Assembly (NCBI RefSeq): GCF_000012325.1
Contig: NC_003910.7
Coordinates: forward strand, 4,774,001 to 4,838,000
DNA length: 64,000 bases
Reading direction: 5' to 3'
Source: Colwellia psychrerythraea 34H
GTDB taxonomy: Bacteria > Pseudomonadota > Gammaproteobacteria > Enterobacterales > Alteromonadaceae
How positions within the stretch are numbered: the first letter of the stretch is position 1; the number at the start of each line of letters is the position of its first letter. The notes beneath the pieces were generated by a model, which was given only the letters and a program-made list of their open reading frames with translations, searched no databases and was not told where the DNA came from. A program made the translations under genes and the position numbers. Below, piece after piece: positions 10,405 through 22,023 of the stretch.

Positions 10405-10646
10405 TTGCCTATCTAAAAATACATTTTATTTTCTTCCAACCCTACCTTCTCTCTAAACGTTTCTATACACATACTTGCCTTCAGTTCAGATTAAGGCTCC
10501 CATTAAAGCGCCCCTACATCATATCTGAGTAGATGATTACATCTTCGTTGTTTAACAATGAAAGCCTCTAACCTCTTGTAGAGCTTATGAATCACGCATC
10601 CTAAATGGTGACTCTTATATTTATGCATTCTCTAAGTGAAAGGCAC

Positions 10647-10683
10647 AAAAAAAGCCAGCTCTTATAAAGACCTAGCTTTTTAA
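10647..10683 (-). terminator. Intrinsic terminator of the mla-ibaG-murA unit
   Basis: Read on the minus strand, AAAAGCTAGG-type and GCTGGCTTTTTTT arms form a hairpin with G-U pairs and one mismatch, ending in a run of seven T. It lies about 45 bases past the murA stop codon. Confidence 0.75.
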
Positions 10684-10727
10684 ATACTGCCATATCTATG
10701 ACAATGAACTCATCTCATAACGAGATT

Positions 10728-12002
<1,275 letters not shown>

Positions 12003-12108
12003 TTACTTAAAATGATTAAAAAATATCGAGCCAGTATACACAAAAATGCCCAGCATTAAAAAACTAGGCATTAAAAGTACAATTTAGTAACACTATTACT
12101 CATTAATA

Positions 12109-12372
12109 CTAACTATTAAATAGTTTATCGCGTTGCCATTGTGCTTTATTAAATGTTTTCACCGTCACTGCGTGGATTGTGCCATCTTTTATAATATCAG
12201 CTAATGGCTTAAGTACTGCTTGTTGACGTTTAACGCGGCTTAAGTCATCAAATAGATCACTTATCGCATTAATTCGGCATTGAGAGCCATCAAAAACCAC
12301 ATGAATCTCATCAAGTTCAAGGGTATCAGTTATCAATTTTTTTACTAATTCTTCGATTTCACCAACTTCCAA
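12109..12372 (-). CDS. ibaG: BolA-family protein IbaG (YrbA)
   Basis: This small BolA-family protein has 87 residues. Members bind [2Fe-2S] clusters together with monothiol glutaredoxins. The fold signature is visible: helix-rich N terminus, HVVFDGSQCRINAISDLF, then a DNA-binding-like helix RVKRQQAV and the conserved C-terminal histidine in IHAVTVKTF. The placement between mlaB and murA is the same as in E. coli, where it is called ibaG for its link to acid resistance. A ggagtct-type ribosome site precedes the ATG. Confidence 0.92.
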   Translation of the reverse strand: MEVGEIEELVKKLITDTLELDEIHVVFDGSQCRINAISDLFDDLSRVKRQQAVLKPLADIIKDGTIHAVTVKTFNKAQWQRDKLFNS

Positions 12373-12404
12373 GGGAGTCTCCTTTGTTCGTTATATTTAT
12401 AATA

Positions 12405-12707
12405 CTAATCGCATGTTATAGGTAATAAACCATCTACGCCACTTAAGGTGATTAGTTTAGTTAATTTTTCAGGTATATTGCTAAAACTTAGCTGGCAAGA
12501 ATGATGTGCAGCCTGCTCTAAAAGGTAAAAAAGCCAAGCAAGGCCAGCAGTATCAACCTTACTAACGTCACTTAAATCAACGTTAATAGCGCCATGTGCA
12601 AACCAATTTACATATTCACTATTTTTGATATGCGCGACACTATGTCGGCTCAATTGACCAGAGACAGTTAGGGTACCATGATTAAGAACTATATTCGCTT
12701 TACTCAC
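12405..12707 (-). CDS. mlaB: STAS-domain protein MlaB of the Mla phospholipid transporter
   Basis: The protein is 100 residues, a single STAS domain. MlaB binds the ATPase MlaF and is needed for assembly and activity of the MlaFEDB inner-membrane complex. The STAS pattern is VDLSDVSKVDTAGLAWLFYL, where the threonine in DTAGL aligns with the functionally important position of the family. The start lies 4 bases after the mlaC stop, indicating one operon. Small size and low conservation make the name depend mainly on context, which is clear. Confidence 0.92.
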   Translation of the reverse strand: MSKANIVLNHGTLTVSGQLSRHSVAHIKNSEYVNWFAHGAINVDLSDVSKVDTAGLAWLFYLLEQAAHHSCQLSFSNIPEKLTKLITLSGVDGLLPITCD

Positions 12708-12710
12708 TAT

Positions 12711-13484
12711 TTATCCTTGCTGTTCTTTTTTTGCTGCTGAACTTTCATCTTTTACGGCGCGATTTTTAAAAACAATGTTTCGAGTACTTTTGCTTTTTAA
12801 TAATTCAGTAACGTAAGGTAGGCCTTTTTGTCTGATGATACTACCTAGCTCAGCTTGCTTTGAGTCAAGTAAGCTGATTCCCTCTGCAACCATATCAAAT
12901 GCTTGCCACTGTTTCGTTTTTTTATTAAGCCTTACCTTGAACGCCACATCAATATTATCTCGACCCACCATAATAATACGCGTATTTACAGCCACTATTT
13001 TTTTACCCGCGAATGACCTTTCCGGAGAAAACTCTACGGCTTGGTTATCGTATAAAGTAAAGACTTGTGCATAAGAGCTCACTAAATACTCTCGAAATAC
13101 GGGTACAAAGGCACGACGTTCGGCATCTGTTGTTTTTCTTAAATGTTTGCCAATGACTTTAAAGGCTGAATATTTATAGTTGATATAAGGCATCAGTTCT
13201 TCTCGAACAATATCTTTCAACAAGTTTGGATTCTCTTGAATAGCTTGTTGCTCACGCGCAAAACGTTTAAAAGTCTGCTCAGCCGCACCTTGTACCATCT
13301 GATATGGATTACTTTGGTCTACGATTAGGCGCGTTGACTCTGTGGATAGCTCAGTTGTCTGAGAAGGCAAAGTTATTGCTGTTTCATTATTAGCAAGAGC
13401 ACTCTTACTAATGGTCAAACTACATGCCAGACCAATCGTTAAACCCAAAATAATATTACTTGTACAAAACTTAGTTAAACTCAC
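12711..13484 (-). CDS. mlaC: Periplasmic phospholipid-binding protein MlaC
   Basis: MlaC ferries phospholipids between the outer-membrane MlaA-porin complex and the inner-membrane MlaFEDB complex. The 257 residues begin with a signal peptide (hydrophobic about 10-30, cleavage near SKSALA), followed by the Ttg2D/MlaC fold: NPYQMVQGAAEQTFKRF, then YKYSAFKVIGKHLRKTTDAE. The C-terminal end carries an extra lysine-rich tail of about 20 residues, KDESSAAKKEQQG. It begins 4 bases after the mlaD stop. Confidence 0.95.
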   Translation of the reverse strand: MSLTKFCTSNIILGLTIGLACSLTISKSALANNETAITLPSQTTELSTESTRLIVDQSNPYQMVQGAAEQTFKRFAREQQAIQENPNLLKDIVREELMPYINYKYSAFKVIGKHLRKTTDAERRAFVPVFREYLVSSYAQVFTLYDNQAVEFSPERSFAGKKIVAVNTRIIMVGRDNIDVAFKVRLNKKTKQWQAFDMVAEGISLLDSKQAELGSIIRQKGLPYVTELLKSKSTRNIVFKNRAVKDESSAAKKEQQG

Positions 13485-13488
13485 CTAT

Positions 13489-13962
13489 CTACTCCTCACC
13501 ACTTCCTTGGCTAAATAAAAACTGTCCTATCAATTCTTCTAGTACTAATGCTGGTTTCGTGTCTTCAATAAAGTCGCCTGGCTGCAAAGTATCTACGGAC
13601 TCATCTACAAAACCAGGTTGCACACCTAAATACTGCTCACCTAATAAACCTGCAGTTAATATTGCGACAGAAGTAGCTTCTGAGAACTTATTATATTGTG
13701 TATAAATTTCAAGAGTAACTACTGGTGTATAGTCTTCTTCATCTAATGAAATATCACTAACACGACCAACAACAACCCCACCTACTTTGATCGGTGAGCG
13801 CACTTTTAAGCCACCAATATTATCGAATTTAGCAAAAAGCTGATAACTTTCACCATTACCACCTATACCTGAGTCTGCGACTTTAAGTGATAACATCAAT
13901 AAGGCCGCTAAACCTAATGCAACAAAAAAACCTACCAATAATTCTACTTTCTTAGACACCAT
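13489..13962 (-). CDS. mlaD: MCE-domain protein MlaD
   Basis: MlaD is the inner-membrane-anchored hexameric MCE protein that receives lipid from MlaC. I chose the ATG at 13962 (157 residues, starting MVSKKVELLVGFFVALGLAA); an in-frame TTG at 13974 would add four residues. One N-terminal membrane helix (about 8-27) is followed by a single MCE domain, about residues 35-115 (FDNIGGLKVRSPIKVGGVVVG), and a hydrophobic C-terminal helix ending LIGQFLFSQG, which in the family forms the lipid channel. Neighbours are mlaE and mlaC. Confidence 0.95.
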   Translation of the reverse strand: MVSKKVELLVGFFVALGLAALLMLSLKVADSGIGGNGESYQLFAKFDNIGGLKVRSPIKVGGVVVGRVSDISLDEEDYTPVVTLEIYTQYNKFSEATSVAILTAGLLGEQYLGVQPGFVDESVDTLQPGDFIEDTKPALVLEELIGQFLFSQGSGEE

Positions 13963-14049
13963 GTCTTTCACCAACGCCTTGTAATAAAAAATTCACTAAT
14001 AAAATTCTAACGAGATAACAATGTTCAGTAATTGCTTTATGAGCCTAAA

Positions 14050-14826
14050 TTACTTGACGAACATTAATGCCGTTAAAATGAAATCCAAAAATAACACCAG
14101 TAATGATGATTGCACCACAGTTGAAGTAGTCGCTCGACTAATACCTTCAGAGGTAGGTTCACAATCATAGCCTTTGTATACGGCTATCCACATCACAACA
14201 AAAGCAAAAACAATACTTTTAATAATACCGTTGAGAATATCTTTTTGGAAGTCGACTTGATCTTGCATTACTGACCAAAAAGTACCGCCATCAACACCTA
14301 ACCAATCCACACCAACAACATGAGCGCCAAGTATTCCTACCATAGAAAAAATAGCAGCTAACAGGGGTAAGCTAATAAATCCAGCCCAAAAACGCGGGGC
14401 AATTACTCGTCTTAATGGATCAATCGCCATCATCTCTAGACTTGATAATTGCTCAGTCGCTTTCATCAAACCAATTTCAGCGGTAAGTGCCGATCCTGCA
14501 CGACCCGCAAATAACAGAGCGGCAACCACAGGGCCAAGCTCTCGTAATAACGACAGTGCAACCATAGGACCTAAACTTGCTTCCGCGCCATAACCCACAA
14601 GAATAGTATAGCCTTGTAAAGCCAAGACCATACCAATAAACGTACCTGACACCACGATAATCAACAAAGACAATACACCAACACTGTATAGCTGTTGCAT
14701 CAGTAAAGGCGTGCCCTTGCGAATATTGGGTACATGCATTAACGCAGAGATCAACAAAATTACTGCGCGGCCTAGACCACTTATCATATTGAGCGTTTGT
14801 TTACCTAAAAACTGTATCTGCTGCAC
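14050..14826 (-). CDS. mlaE: Mla transporter permease MlaE
   Basis: This is the 258-residue integral membrane permease of the MlaFEDB lipid ABC transporter. Several hydrophobic segments are visible ([67 protein letters not shown]), as is the family motif [20 protein letters not shown] followed by [21 protein letters not shown], which contacts the ATPase. It lies between mlaF (26-base gap) and mlaD (about 87 bases). Length is normal. Confidence 0.96.
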   Translation of the reverse strand: MQQIQFLGKQTLNMISGLGRAVILLISALMHVPNIRKGTPLLMQQLYSVGVLSLLIIVVSGTFIGMVLALQGYTILVGYGAEASLGPMVALSLLRELGPVVAALLFAGRAGSALTAEIGLMKATEQLSSLEMMAIDPLRRVIAPRFWAGFISLPLLAAIFSMVGILGAHVVGVDWLGVDGGTFWSVMQDQVDFQKDILNGIIKSIVFAFVVMWIAVYKGYDCEPTSEGISRATTSTVVQSSLLVLFLDFILTALMFVK

Positions 14827-14852
14827 TATTTTCCGCCTTGAAACTGATTCAT

Positions 14853-15683
14853 TTAATTAACTCTTTTTGACGATATTTTAATGAGTTCATCACTATAAGC
14901 TGGTGCTTCATAATGAAAAGGCACCGCGCCATCAGCTTCACCTTGAATAAACTGTTGTACTAGAGCAGAGCTATCTTGGCGTATTTGATCAGGTGTACCG
15001 TGGCCAATAATTTTCTTTTCAGCAACAATATAAATATAATCTGCGATGCTCATAACTTCAGGAACATCATGTGAAACCACTATAGAGGTTAACCCCAGCG
15101 CATCATTTAATGAACGTATTAACCGGACAATGACTCCCATAGAAATAGGGTCTTGGCCAGCAAAAGGTTCATCGTATAAAATGAGTTCAGGATCTAATGC
15201 AATAGCTCTTGCTAGTGCTACCCTACGGGCCATTCCTCCAGAAAGCTCACTGGGTTGTAAGTGCCTTGCACCTCGTAAACCAACAGCTTCAAGTTTCATC
15301 AAAACAATTTTTTCAATGATGGCTTCAGATAATTGGGTATGTTCTCTTATGGGGAAGGCGATATTATCGTAAACACTCATTTCAGTGAATAACGCACCAC
15401 TTTGAAAGAGCATGCTCATATCTTTACGGACTTCATATAAGTCAGCGCGCGATAACAAAGGGATATTTCTGCCTGCAAAAAATATATTGCCACTTTCAGG
15501 CTTTATTTGGCCACCAATCAAGCGAAGTAATGTCGTTTTACCAATACCACTCGGCCCCATAATAGCGGTAACTTTGCCTTTAGGAATAGACAAACTGATA
15601 TCGTCATAAATCACCCGTTCACCTCGTTTAAAGGTCAGGTTTTCAATTTCAACCAAATTTTCTTCAAGTGCGGGATTTGTCAT
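14853..15683 (-). CDS. mlaF: Mla transporter ATP-binding protein MlaF
   Basis: MlaF is the ABC ATPase powering phospholipid transport between the membranes. Walker [10 protein letters not shown] is at about 43-51, the signature [14 protein letters not shown] at about 146-159, and Walker [14 protein letters not shown] follows directly. After the nucleotide-binding domain there is a C-terminal extension of about 25 residues ([19 protein letters not shown]), the part that contacts the partner subunit in known structures. It is the first gene of mlaFEDCB-ibaG-murA. The 266-base gap 15684-15949 to the divergent yrbG must carry both promoters. Confidence 0.96.
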   Translation of the reverse strand: MTNPALEENLVEIENLTFKRGERVIYDDISLSIPKGKVTAIMGPSGIGKTTLLRLIGGQIKPESGNIFFAGRNIPLLSRADLYEVRKDMSMLFQSGALFTEMSVYDNIAFPIREHTQLSEAIIEKIVLMKLEAVGLRGARHLQPSELSGGMARRVALARAIALDPELILYDEPFAGQDPISMGVIVRLIRSLNDALGLTSIVVSHDVPEVMSIADYIYIVAEKKIIGHGTPDQIRQDSSALVQQFIQGEADGAVPFHYEAPAYSDELIKISSKRVN

Positions 15684-15949
15684 GGTTCAACGTCACTGTT
15701 GTTTATTGTCTGAATTTACAATAGGAATTCTTTTAATAGAGGTGATTTTACCTGAGCGGTAACAATTCTTCATTAGAAATAAACAAATAACAGCGCAATA
15801 AGTGTAAAAATCAGAGGTTAAATTGTAAGAAAGTGATCGTTTTTGCTCAAAAGTAAGACAAAAGAATATTATTTTCCTTCAGTTGACATTATTTACTTCT
15901 TTTTTGCTCAACAACCAGCGACAATTTACCCTTAACTTTGGAGCCATTA

Positions 15950-16930
15950 ATGCTAGAACAAATATTTATATTACTCATTGCCCTTGTTGTTTTAGTTTGG
16001 AGTGCCGATAAATTCGTTTTTGGCGCTTCATCATTAGCAAGAAACTTAGGTATTTCACCAATGATAATTGGTTTAACTATCGTTGCTATGGGTTCTTCAG
16101 CACCAGAAATGATGGTGGCTGCAACGGCATCAATGCAAGGTAACCCAGATACAGCCATTGGCAATGCTATTGGTTCAAACATTACCAATATTGCCTTGGT
16201 ACTTGGTATTACCGCTTTACTACAGCCGTTAACCGTTTCATCACAAACAATAAAGCGTGAAATCCCCCTTATATTAGCCGTTACCGCCTTAGGGTATTGG
16301 TTACTTTTTGATAATCACTTTAGTTTCATTGAAGGTATTATCTTGATATCTGGCTTTGCCATCTACATTATTACACTCCTTGTCATCACATTGAAGAAAA
16401 CAAGGGGTAAACCCAGTGATGATCCGTTGATTATTGAAGCAGAACAAGATGTTGCCGCTGCCGTTAGTATGAAGTTATCTTTAATTTGGCTGGGTGTTGG
16501 AATCATTTTATTACCATTGAGCGCGAGCTTTTTGGTTGATTCTTCTGTATATATTGCTAAAGCTTATGGTATTAGTGACTTAGTTATAGGTTTAACTATT
16601 ATAGCGATAGGTACCAGTTTACCTGAGCTCGCCGCAAGCATTATGAGCATCATTAAAAAAGAAGATGATTTAGCATTAGGCAATATAATAGGCTCTAACA
16701 TTTTTAATATTTTAGCTGTTCTCCCAATAGCCGGTCTAATAGCTCCTGGTAATATTGACGCTTTAGCTGCCAGTAGAGATGCGCCTTATATGTTAGGTAT
16801 TACTTTGCTGCTATTTATCTTATGTTTTAGTCGCCGCTTAGGTGCATTTAGAATTACTCGTGCCAAGGGTGCATTATTACTGTTAAGCTTTATCGCTTAC
16901 CAAGTATTACTTTTTAGTCAATTGTCATAA
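15950..16930 (+). CDS. yrbG: Calcium/sodium antiporter, YrbG family
   Basis: This inner-membrane protein of the Ca2+:cation antiporter family has 326 residues and about ten hydrophobic segments. The two alpha repeats that form the ion site are clear: GLTIVAMGSSAPEMMVA (about 41-57) and GLTIIAIGTSLPELAAS (about 212-228), each followed by the GNxIGSNxxNI pattern (GNAIGSNITNIALVLG and GNIIGSNIFNILAVLP). The ATG at 15950 is preceded by ggag at suitable distance; a TTG start four codons earlier is less likely. It heads the conserved yrbG-kdsD-kdsC-lptC-lptA-lptB run, as in E. coli. Confidence 0.94.
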   Translation: MLEQIFILLIALVVLVWSADKFVFGASSLARNLGISPMIIGLTIVAMGSSAPEMMVAATASMQGNPDTAIGNAIGSNITNIALVLGITALLQPLTVSSQTIKREIPLILAVTALGYWLLFDNHFSFIEGIILISGFAIYIITLLVITLKKTRGKPSDDPLIIEAEQDVAAAVSMKLSLIWLGVGIILLPLSASFLVDSSVYIAKAYGISDLVIGLTIIAIGTSLPELAASIMSIIKKEDDLALGNIIGSNIFNILAVLPIAGLIAPGNIDALAASRDAPYMLGITLLLFILCFSRRLGAFRITRAKGALLLLSFIAYQVLLFSQLS

Positions 16931-16955
16931 TAAAGGTTGCTGTTAATTAATCATT

Positions 16956-17921
16956 ATGAAAAATTTCAAAGAATTAGCAAAAAACGTTATTGAGATTGAA
17001 CAGCAAGCTATCGCTGAACTAGTACAGTTTATTGATGATAACTTTGAACTTGCCTGTCAACTCATGTTTCATTGCAAAGGACGAGTAATCGTCATTGGCA
17101 TGGGGAAATCAGGTCATATTGGTGGTAAAATAGCGGCTACGCTTGCTAGTACTGGCACACCATCATTTTTTGTTCACCCTGGAGAAGCTAGTCATGGCGA
17201 TCTAGGCATGGTCACCAGCAATGATGTGGTTTTAACCATTTCTAATTCGGGTGAAACTAGTGAAGTACTTGCTATAATTCCGGTTATAAAGCGCATCGGT
17301 GCTAAATTAATTTCAATGACTGGCAACACTGAATCTACCTTAGCTAAATTAGCCGATACCCATGTTTGCATTAAAGTATCGGCTGAAGCTTGTCCTCTTG
17401 GTTTAACGCCAACATCAAGTACCACGGCAACCCTAGTAATGGGTGATGCATTAGCCGTTGCTTTACTCAACGCGCGTGATTTTACCGCAGAGGATTTCGC
17501 TTTATCTCACCCTGGTGGCAGTTTAGGCAAACGTCTATTACTGCGCCTAAGCGACATTATGCATAAAGACGATCGCGTACCTATGATTTCGGAAAATGCT
17601 CTTATCAAAGACGCCTTAGTTGAAATGTCCTTAAAAGGCCTGGGCATGACTGCTATAGTTAATGAACAACAACAACTAGTCGGTTTATTTACTGATGGTG
17701 ATCTTCGCAGGGTATTAGACAATAGGATAGATATCCACAGTGAAAGTATTAACACAGTAATGACCCATAACCCTAGTGTAGCGCAGAGTGATATGCTTGC
17801 CGCACAGGCGCTAAAAATAATGGAAGATAAAAAAATAAACGGCCTTATCATTGTCGATAGCAACAATATACCTGTAGGTGCAATGAATATGCATGACTTC
17901 TTAAGTTCCGGAGTACTTTAA
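16956..17921 (+). CDS. kdsD: Arabinose-5-phosphate isomerase KdsD
   Basis: KdsD converts ribulose 5-phosphate to arabinose 5-phosphate, the first step toward the LPS sugar Kdo. The 321 residues contain a SIS sugar-phosphate isomerase domain (about 30-170: GMGKSGHIGGKIAATLASTG, then HPGEASHGDLGM and SNSGET) and two C-terminal CBS domains (about 200-320). The downstream kdsC start overlaps its stop by one base, and the product of KdsD feeds the same pathway that KdsC completes. Confidence 0.97.
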   Translation: MKNFKELAKNVIEIEQQAIAELVQFIDDNFELACQLMFHCKGRVIVIGMGKSGHIGGKIAATLASTGTPSFFVHPGEASHGDLGMVTSNDVVLTISNSGETSEVLAIIPVIKRIGAKLISMTGNTESTLAKLADTHVCIKVSAEACPLGLTPTSSTTATLVMGDALAVALLNARDFTAEDFALSHPGGSLGKRLLLRLSDIMHKDDRVPMISENALIKDALVEMSLKGLGMTAIVNEQQQLVGLFTDGDLRRVLDNRIDIHSESINTVMTHNPSVAQSDMLAAQALKIMEDKKINGLIIVDSNNIPVGAMNMHDFLSSGVL

Positions 17922-18466
17922 TGAATACCCTATATGGCAATGTAGAACACAACGTTTTAGCTAAAGCGCAACAAATAAAGTTACTGGTATGTGATGTCGA
18001 TGGTGTATTTTCTGATGGCAGAATTTATTTAGGCAATGATGGTGAAGAGCTAAAAGCTTTTCATACAAAAGATGGTTTTGGCATTAAGGCCTTAGGTGCT
18101 AGTGGCGTTGATGTTGCGATTATTACGGGAAGAACTTCAGCTATCGTTGAGTATCGTATGAAAGCATTAAATGTTGCACATATTATTCAAGGCCAAGAAG
18201 ATAAGTTACCTGCATTAATTGATTTAATTGAACAATTAAACATTACTATTGAAGAGGTAGCGTACATTGGTGATGATGTACCTGATTTACCTTGTATTGA
18301 AGCCGTTGGCTTAGGCATTAGTGTTTCCGATGGACATCCTTTAGTTCTTCGTTCTGCCAATTATACCACTTTTACTCGTGGTGGATTTGGCGCGGTAAGA
18401 GAGACATGTGATTTGATCATGCAAAGCCAAAATAGCTTAGACAAAGCATCAGGCGCCAGTATATGA
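17921..18466 (+). CDS. kdsC: 3-deoxy-D-manno-octulosonate 8-phosphate phosphatase KdsC
   Basis: KdsC hydrolyses Kdo-8-phosphate to Kdo. It is a C0-type HAD phosphatase of 181 residues, lacking a cap domain. Catalytic motifs are DVDGVFSDGRIYL (nucleophile and acid aspartates, about 25-27), TGRTS, and YIGDDVPDLPC with the metal-binding aspartates. Start and stop overlap its neighbours (kdsD by 1 base, lptC by 4 bases), so translation is tightly coupled. Confidence 0.97.
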   Translation: MNTLYGNVEHNVLAKAQQIKLLVCDVDGVFSDGRIYLGNDGEELKAFHTKDGFGIKALGASGVDVAIITGRTSAIVEYRMKALNVAHIIQGQEDKLPALIDLIEQLNITIEEVAYIGDDVPDLPCIEAVGLGISVSDGHPLVLRSANYTTFTRGGFGAVRETCDLIMQSQNSLDKASGASI

Positions 18467-19032
18467 ATCGATTAAATAGCCTAGCGCTATTTGTCTTACT
18501 GCTTAGTGCGCTAATTTATGGCATTATTGAATGGCGTAGTGCATCAATAGAACAAGATACTTTAATTGTTGATGAGCAACGTCCGGATTTTATTGCTGAG
18601 CAGCTAGAAAGTAAAATCTATAGTGACTTAGGGCAACTCTCCCACACTATTGAAGCAGAAAGAATGGAGCATTACTCTGATTTGGAAGTCAGTTACTTTG
18701 AATTGCCGAATTACACATTATATCCGCAAAAAGAAGGCCAGCCATGGAAGGTCAGTGCGCAAGAAGCGACACTTTACAAAGACAACCGTGTAGAGCTAAA
18801 GAATCAAGTACATATTAAAGCGACAGAAATTGACGGCTTAATAAAAGAGATTCACTGCAAAACAATAGCATTAGATTTAAAAACCAATATCATTAGTTCA
18901 GAGCAATCAGTTGTTGTGGTGGGAAGAGATTTCACCATGTACGGCTCAGGATTAATTATCGATTTAAACACAAAAAAAATGACCTTAATCCAGCATGAAC
19001 GTACTATTTATAAAAAACATGATGAAAGTTAA
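18463..19032 (+). CDS. lptC: LPS export protein LptC
   Basis: LptC is the bitopic inner-membrane protein that passes LPS from the LptB2FG transporter to the periplasmic LptA bridge. The 189 residues show one N-terminal membrane helix (about 5-22, LALFVLLLSALIYGIIEW) followed by a periplasmic beta-jellyroll with the typical YFELPNYTLYPQ and PWKVSAQEATLYKDNRVEL. It begins four bases inside kdsC and overlaps the start of lptA. Confidence 0.94.
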   Translation: MNRLNSLALFVLLLSALIYGIIEWRSASIEQDTLIVDEQRPDFIAEQLESKIYSDLGQLSHTIEAERMEHYSDLEVSYFELPNYTLYPQKEGQPWKVSAQEATLYKDNRVELKNQVHIKATEIDGLIKEIHCKTIALDLKTNIISSEQSVVVVGRDFTMYGSGLIIDLNTKKMTLIQHERTIYKKHDES

Positions 19033-19627
19033 TTTAATTAAAAAAACAGTTTCAGTTTTAGCCGTAGCCTCAAGTTTACTCTTTGTCAGTAACGCTTTGG
19101 CGGCAATAAAAGATTTGGAACAGGAAATAATTATAGTCGCTGAAAGTCAAGATGCCGATCTAAAAAATAAAATTATCAGTTATTTAGATAATGTTATTAT
19201 TCGTCAAGGCTCTATTTCTATTACCGCCGATGTAGTTAAAGTCTTTAGTCAAGTTAATAAGAAGAATGATGAAAAAAATGAAACTTATTTGGCAAAAGGC
19301 AAACCTGCTATATTCGAGCAACAACTAGAAGATGGTAGCTTAATTACCTTGCAGGCAGATGAAATAACCTATAGCCCTAACTCGAATACAATCATTATTT
19401 CAGGTAATGCCCTAGTCAAGCAAGCTGGAAGTGAAGTCAGTGGTAATGAAATAACTTATAATACTGTCAGTGAAAAACTACAAGCACGGAGCGCTAATAA
19501 TCAGCCTGTTACTACTATTTTACAACCAACGGTACTCAAGAAACAGAAAGAGACTTACGAAAAATCTAAAGAAGAAAAACCAACTGACAAGGTAGTAGAA
19601 AAAGAAGGCGACAGTAGTGACAACTAA
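19022..19627 (+). CDS. lptA: LPS periplasmic transport protein LptA
   Basis: LptA oligomers form the periplasmic bridge carrying LPS to LptD. From the ATG at 19022 it has 201 residues: a signal peptide ([20 protein letters not shown]... ending NALA) and an OstA-like jellyroll (about 30-150). A Lys/Glu-rich tail ([18 protein letters not shown]) follows and makes it longer than the ~185 of E. coli. The ATG directly before (19019) is an equally possible start; a longer start at 18995 would spoil the signal peptide. It overlaps lptC by 11 bases and lptB by 11 bases. Confidence 0.93.
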   Translation: MKVNLIKKTVSVLAVASSLLFVSNALAAIKDLEQEIIIVAESQDADLKNKIISYLDNVIIRQGSISITADVVKVFSQVNKKNDEKNETYLAKGKPAIFEQQLEDGSLITLQADEITYSPNSNTIIISGNALVKQAGSEVSGNEITYNTVSEKLQARSANNQPVTTILQPTVLKKQKETYEKSKEEKPTDKVVEKEGDSSDN

Positions 19628-20372
19628 CACAGTGAAAACAACACCTGTAAATACACTGATTGCCGATGGTTTATCGAAGTCTTATAAAAGTAGACAAGTC
19701 GTTAAGAATGTTAGTTTGCAAGTTGACGCAGGACAAATAGTTGGCTTATTAGGCCCCAATGGCGCCGGAAAAACCACATCCTTTTATATGATTGTTGGCT
19801 TAGTCCCCAATGACAATGGCTCGATCAAACTCAACGGTCAAGACCTTACCCTTGCTCCTATGCATGAAAGAGCCCGAAGCGGTATTGGCTATTTACCTCA
19901 AGAAGCCTCAATTTTTAGAAAGCTAACTGTTTCTGATAATATTATGGCGATATTACAAACACGTAAAGAGCTTAGTGAAACCCAGCGCGCTGAGAAACTT
20001 GAAAATTTATTAGAAGAGTTTCACATTTGTCATATCAAAGACAATACCGGCATGAGCTTATCCGGTGGCGAAAGACGAAGAGTTGAAATTGCCCGAGCAC
20101 TCGCTGCAGATCCTCAATTTATTTTATTAGATGAGCCCTTTGCTGGTGTTGACCCAATTTCGGTTGGCGACATTAAAAAAATCATCTTACACTTAAAGCA
20201 GCGAGGCATAGGTATCTTGATAACAGACCATAATGTGAGAGAAACATTAGACGTTTGTGAGCATGCTTATATAGTTAGTCATGGTGAAATTATTGCGCAA
20301 GGTAATGCAGATCAAATTCTTGCTAATCAAAAAGTCAGAGATGTATACCTTGGCGAACAATTCACGCTATAG
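19617..20372 (+). CDS. lptB: LPS export ATP-binding protein LptB
   Basis: LptB is the ABC ATPase that drives LPS extraction from the inner membrane with LptFG. Walker [10 protein letters not shown] is at about 46-54, the Q-loop [13 protein letters not shown], the signature [15 protein letters not shown], Walker [16 protein letters not shown], and the switch histidine in [10 protein letters not shown]. The 251-residue call uses a GTG start at 19617 inside lptA; a second GTG at 19632 is possible and would match the family length better. Confidence 0.96.
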   Translation: MTTNTVKTTPVNTLIADGLSKSYKSRQVVKNVSLQVDAGQIVGLLGPNGAGKTTSFYMIVGLVPNDNGSIKLNGQDLTLAPMHERARSGIGYLPQEASIFRKLTVSDNIMAILQTRKELSETQRAEKLENLLEEFHICHIKDNTGMSLSGGERRRVEIARALAADPQFILLDEPFAGVDPISVGDIKKIILHLKQRGIGILITDHNVRETLDVCEHAYIVSHGEIIAQGNADQILANQKVRDVYLGEQFTL

Positions 20373-20479
20373 TAAAGCGATAGGCTAGTATATTTAGCCA
20401 GAATACTTAATAGAATAGTAGTTACCCATTGTAATAGCGTAACTACTAAGAATAATAAATAGGAAATCATATAACCTAG

Positions 20480-21997
20480 ATGCGCCCTACACTACAGCTC
20501 CGTATTGGACAACACTTAACAATGACTCCACAATTGCAACAAGCTATTAAGCTGTTGCAATTGTCTACGTTAGAGTTACAACAAGAAATTCAAGAAGTTT
20601 TAGAGAGCAATCCATTACTTGAACTTGATGAAAAAGCTCAAAGTGATAATTCAAGTGAACAAAATAATCTTGAAGAAGCCTTTTCATCCAATACTAATGA
20701 AGAAAAAACGGATCAACCTGCGGGCGATGGTAGTGAAGAACAGCAGGCCAGTATTGACGAAATCAGTACTACTGAGGCGATGGAAAAAAGTGATATACCA
20801 GAAGAACTAAATATAGATACTACTTGGGAAGAAAGCTACAGTGCTGGGGTATCAAATACTGGCGCAGTAAGTAGCCCTGCTGATGACTACACCTATCAGG
20901 GTGAAACCACTGATTCCATTCAAGATCATTTATTATGGCAAATGGAATTAACCCCTTTCAGCGATACTGATAAAACCATCGCAATTGCTATTATAGAAGC
21001 AGTCGATGACGCCGGTTATTTAACTGTATCACCAGAAGATATCTTAGAGAGTGTTGGCACTGAAGGGCTCGAGCTTGATGAAGTAGAAGCCGTATTAAAA
21101 CGTATTAATATGTTTGATCCTATTGGTGTCGCAGCTCGCTCCATTCCTGATTGCTTACTTATTCAATTAAATCAATTTAGTGCTGATACCCCTTACCTGA
21201 AAGAAAGTAAATTAATAATCAACGACCATATCGATCTACTTGGTAATCGAGACTATCGCCAGTTAATGCGTAAAACCAAATTAAAAGAAGATCAGCTACG
21301 TGAAGTAATGCGTTTAATTCAAAGCTTGAACCCTCGTCCGGGTGATGCGGTAATTAAAGGCGATGACCAGTATGTTATTCCAGATGTTTCTGTTGAGAAA
21401 AAAAATGGCCGTTGGGTCGTTGAATTAAATTCTGATACTGCACCTAAATTGTCGATTAATAAACAGTATGCGGCAATGTCTAAAACAATGAAGTCGTCAA
21501 CTGATGATGGACAATTTATTAGATCCAACTTACAAGAAGCTAAATGGTTTATTAAGAGTTTAGAATCTCGCAATGACACACTACTTAAAGTGTCCAATTG
21601 TATTGTTCAACGCCAGCAAGGTTTTTTAGAACATGGTGCTGAAGCCATGAGACCTATGGTACTAAACGATATAGCTGAAGCTGTTGATATGCACGAATCC
21701 ACCATCTCACGTGTTACAACACAAAAGTATATGCACACGCCAAGAGGCATCTTTGAACTCAAGTACTTCTTCTCTAGTCATGTCAGTACAGAGAATGGTG
21801 GTGAATGTTCATCTACAGCAATTCGTTCTTTGATTAAAAAACTTATCTTAGCGGAAACACCTGCTAAACCGTTAAGTGATAGTAAAATGGCTAACTTATT
21901 AGCTGAGCAGGGAATAAAAGTGGCACGACGTACAATTGCTAAATATCGAGAATCATTAGCGATACCACCGTCAAATCAACGTAAGAGTTTACTTTAG
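20480..21997 (+). CDS. rpoN: RNA polymerase sigma-54 factor RpoN
   Basis: RpoN directs polymerase to -24/-12 promoters of nitrogen, flagellar and pilus genes and needs enhancer-binding activators. The 505 residues show the Gln/Leu-rich region I ([20 protein letters not shown], about 7-26), an acidic low-complexity region II (about 50-130, rich in E, S, N), the core-binding domain, the helix-turn-helix ([20 protein letters not shown]) and the RpoN box [10 protein letters not shown] near the C terminus. It follows lptB after 107 bases, the usual arrangement. Confidence 0.98.
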   Translation: MRPTLQLRIGQHLTMTPQLQQAIKLLQLSTLELQQEIQEVLESNPLLELDEKAQSDNSSEQNNLEEAFSSNTNEEKTDQPAGDGSEEQQASIDEISTTEAMEKSDIPEELNIDTTWEESYSAGVSNTGAVSSPADDYTYQGETTDSIQDHLLWQMELTPFSDTDKTIAIAIIEAVDDAGYLTVSPEDILESVGTEGLELDEVEAVLKRINMFDPIGVAARSIPDCLLIQLNQFSADTPYLKESKLIINDHIDLLGNRDYRQLMRKTKLKEDQLREVMRLIQSLNPRPGDAVIKGDDQYVIPDVSVEKKNGRWVVELNSDTAPKLSINKQYAAMSKTMKSSTDDGQFIRSNLQEAKWFIKSLESRNDTLLKVSNCIVQRQQGFLEHGAEAMRPMVLNDIAEAVDMHESTISRVTTQKYMHTPRGIFELKYFFSSHVSTENGGECSSTAIRSLIKKLILAETPAKPLSDSKMANLLAEQGIKVARRTIAKYRESLAIPPSNQRKSLL

Positions 21998-22023
21998 AAG
22001 ACTACAATAAAAGGATCATGTTT

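Noticed and set aside
20619..20810. 63-codon ORF inside rpoN
   Set aside because: It overlaps the acidic region II of rpoN in another frame and has no homologous look.
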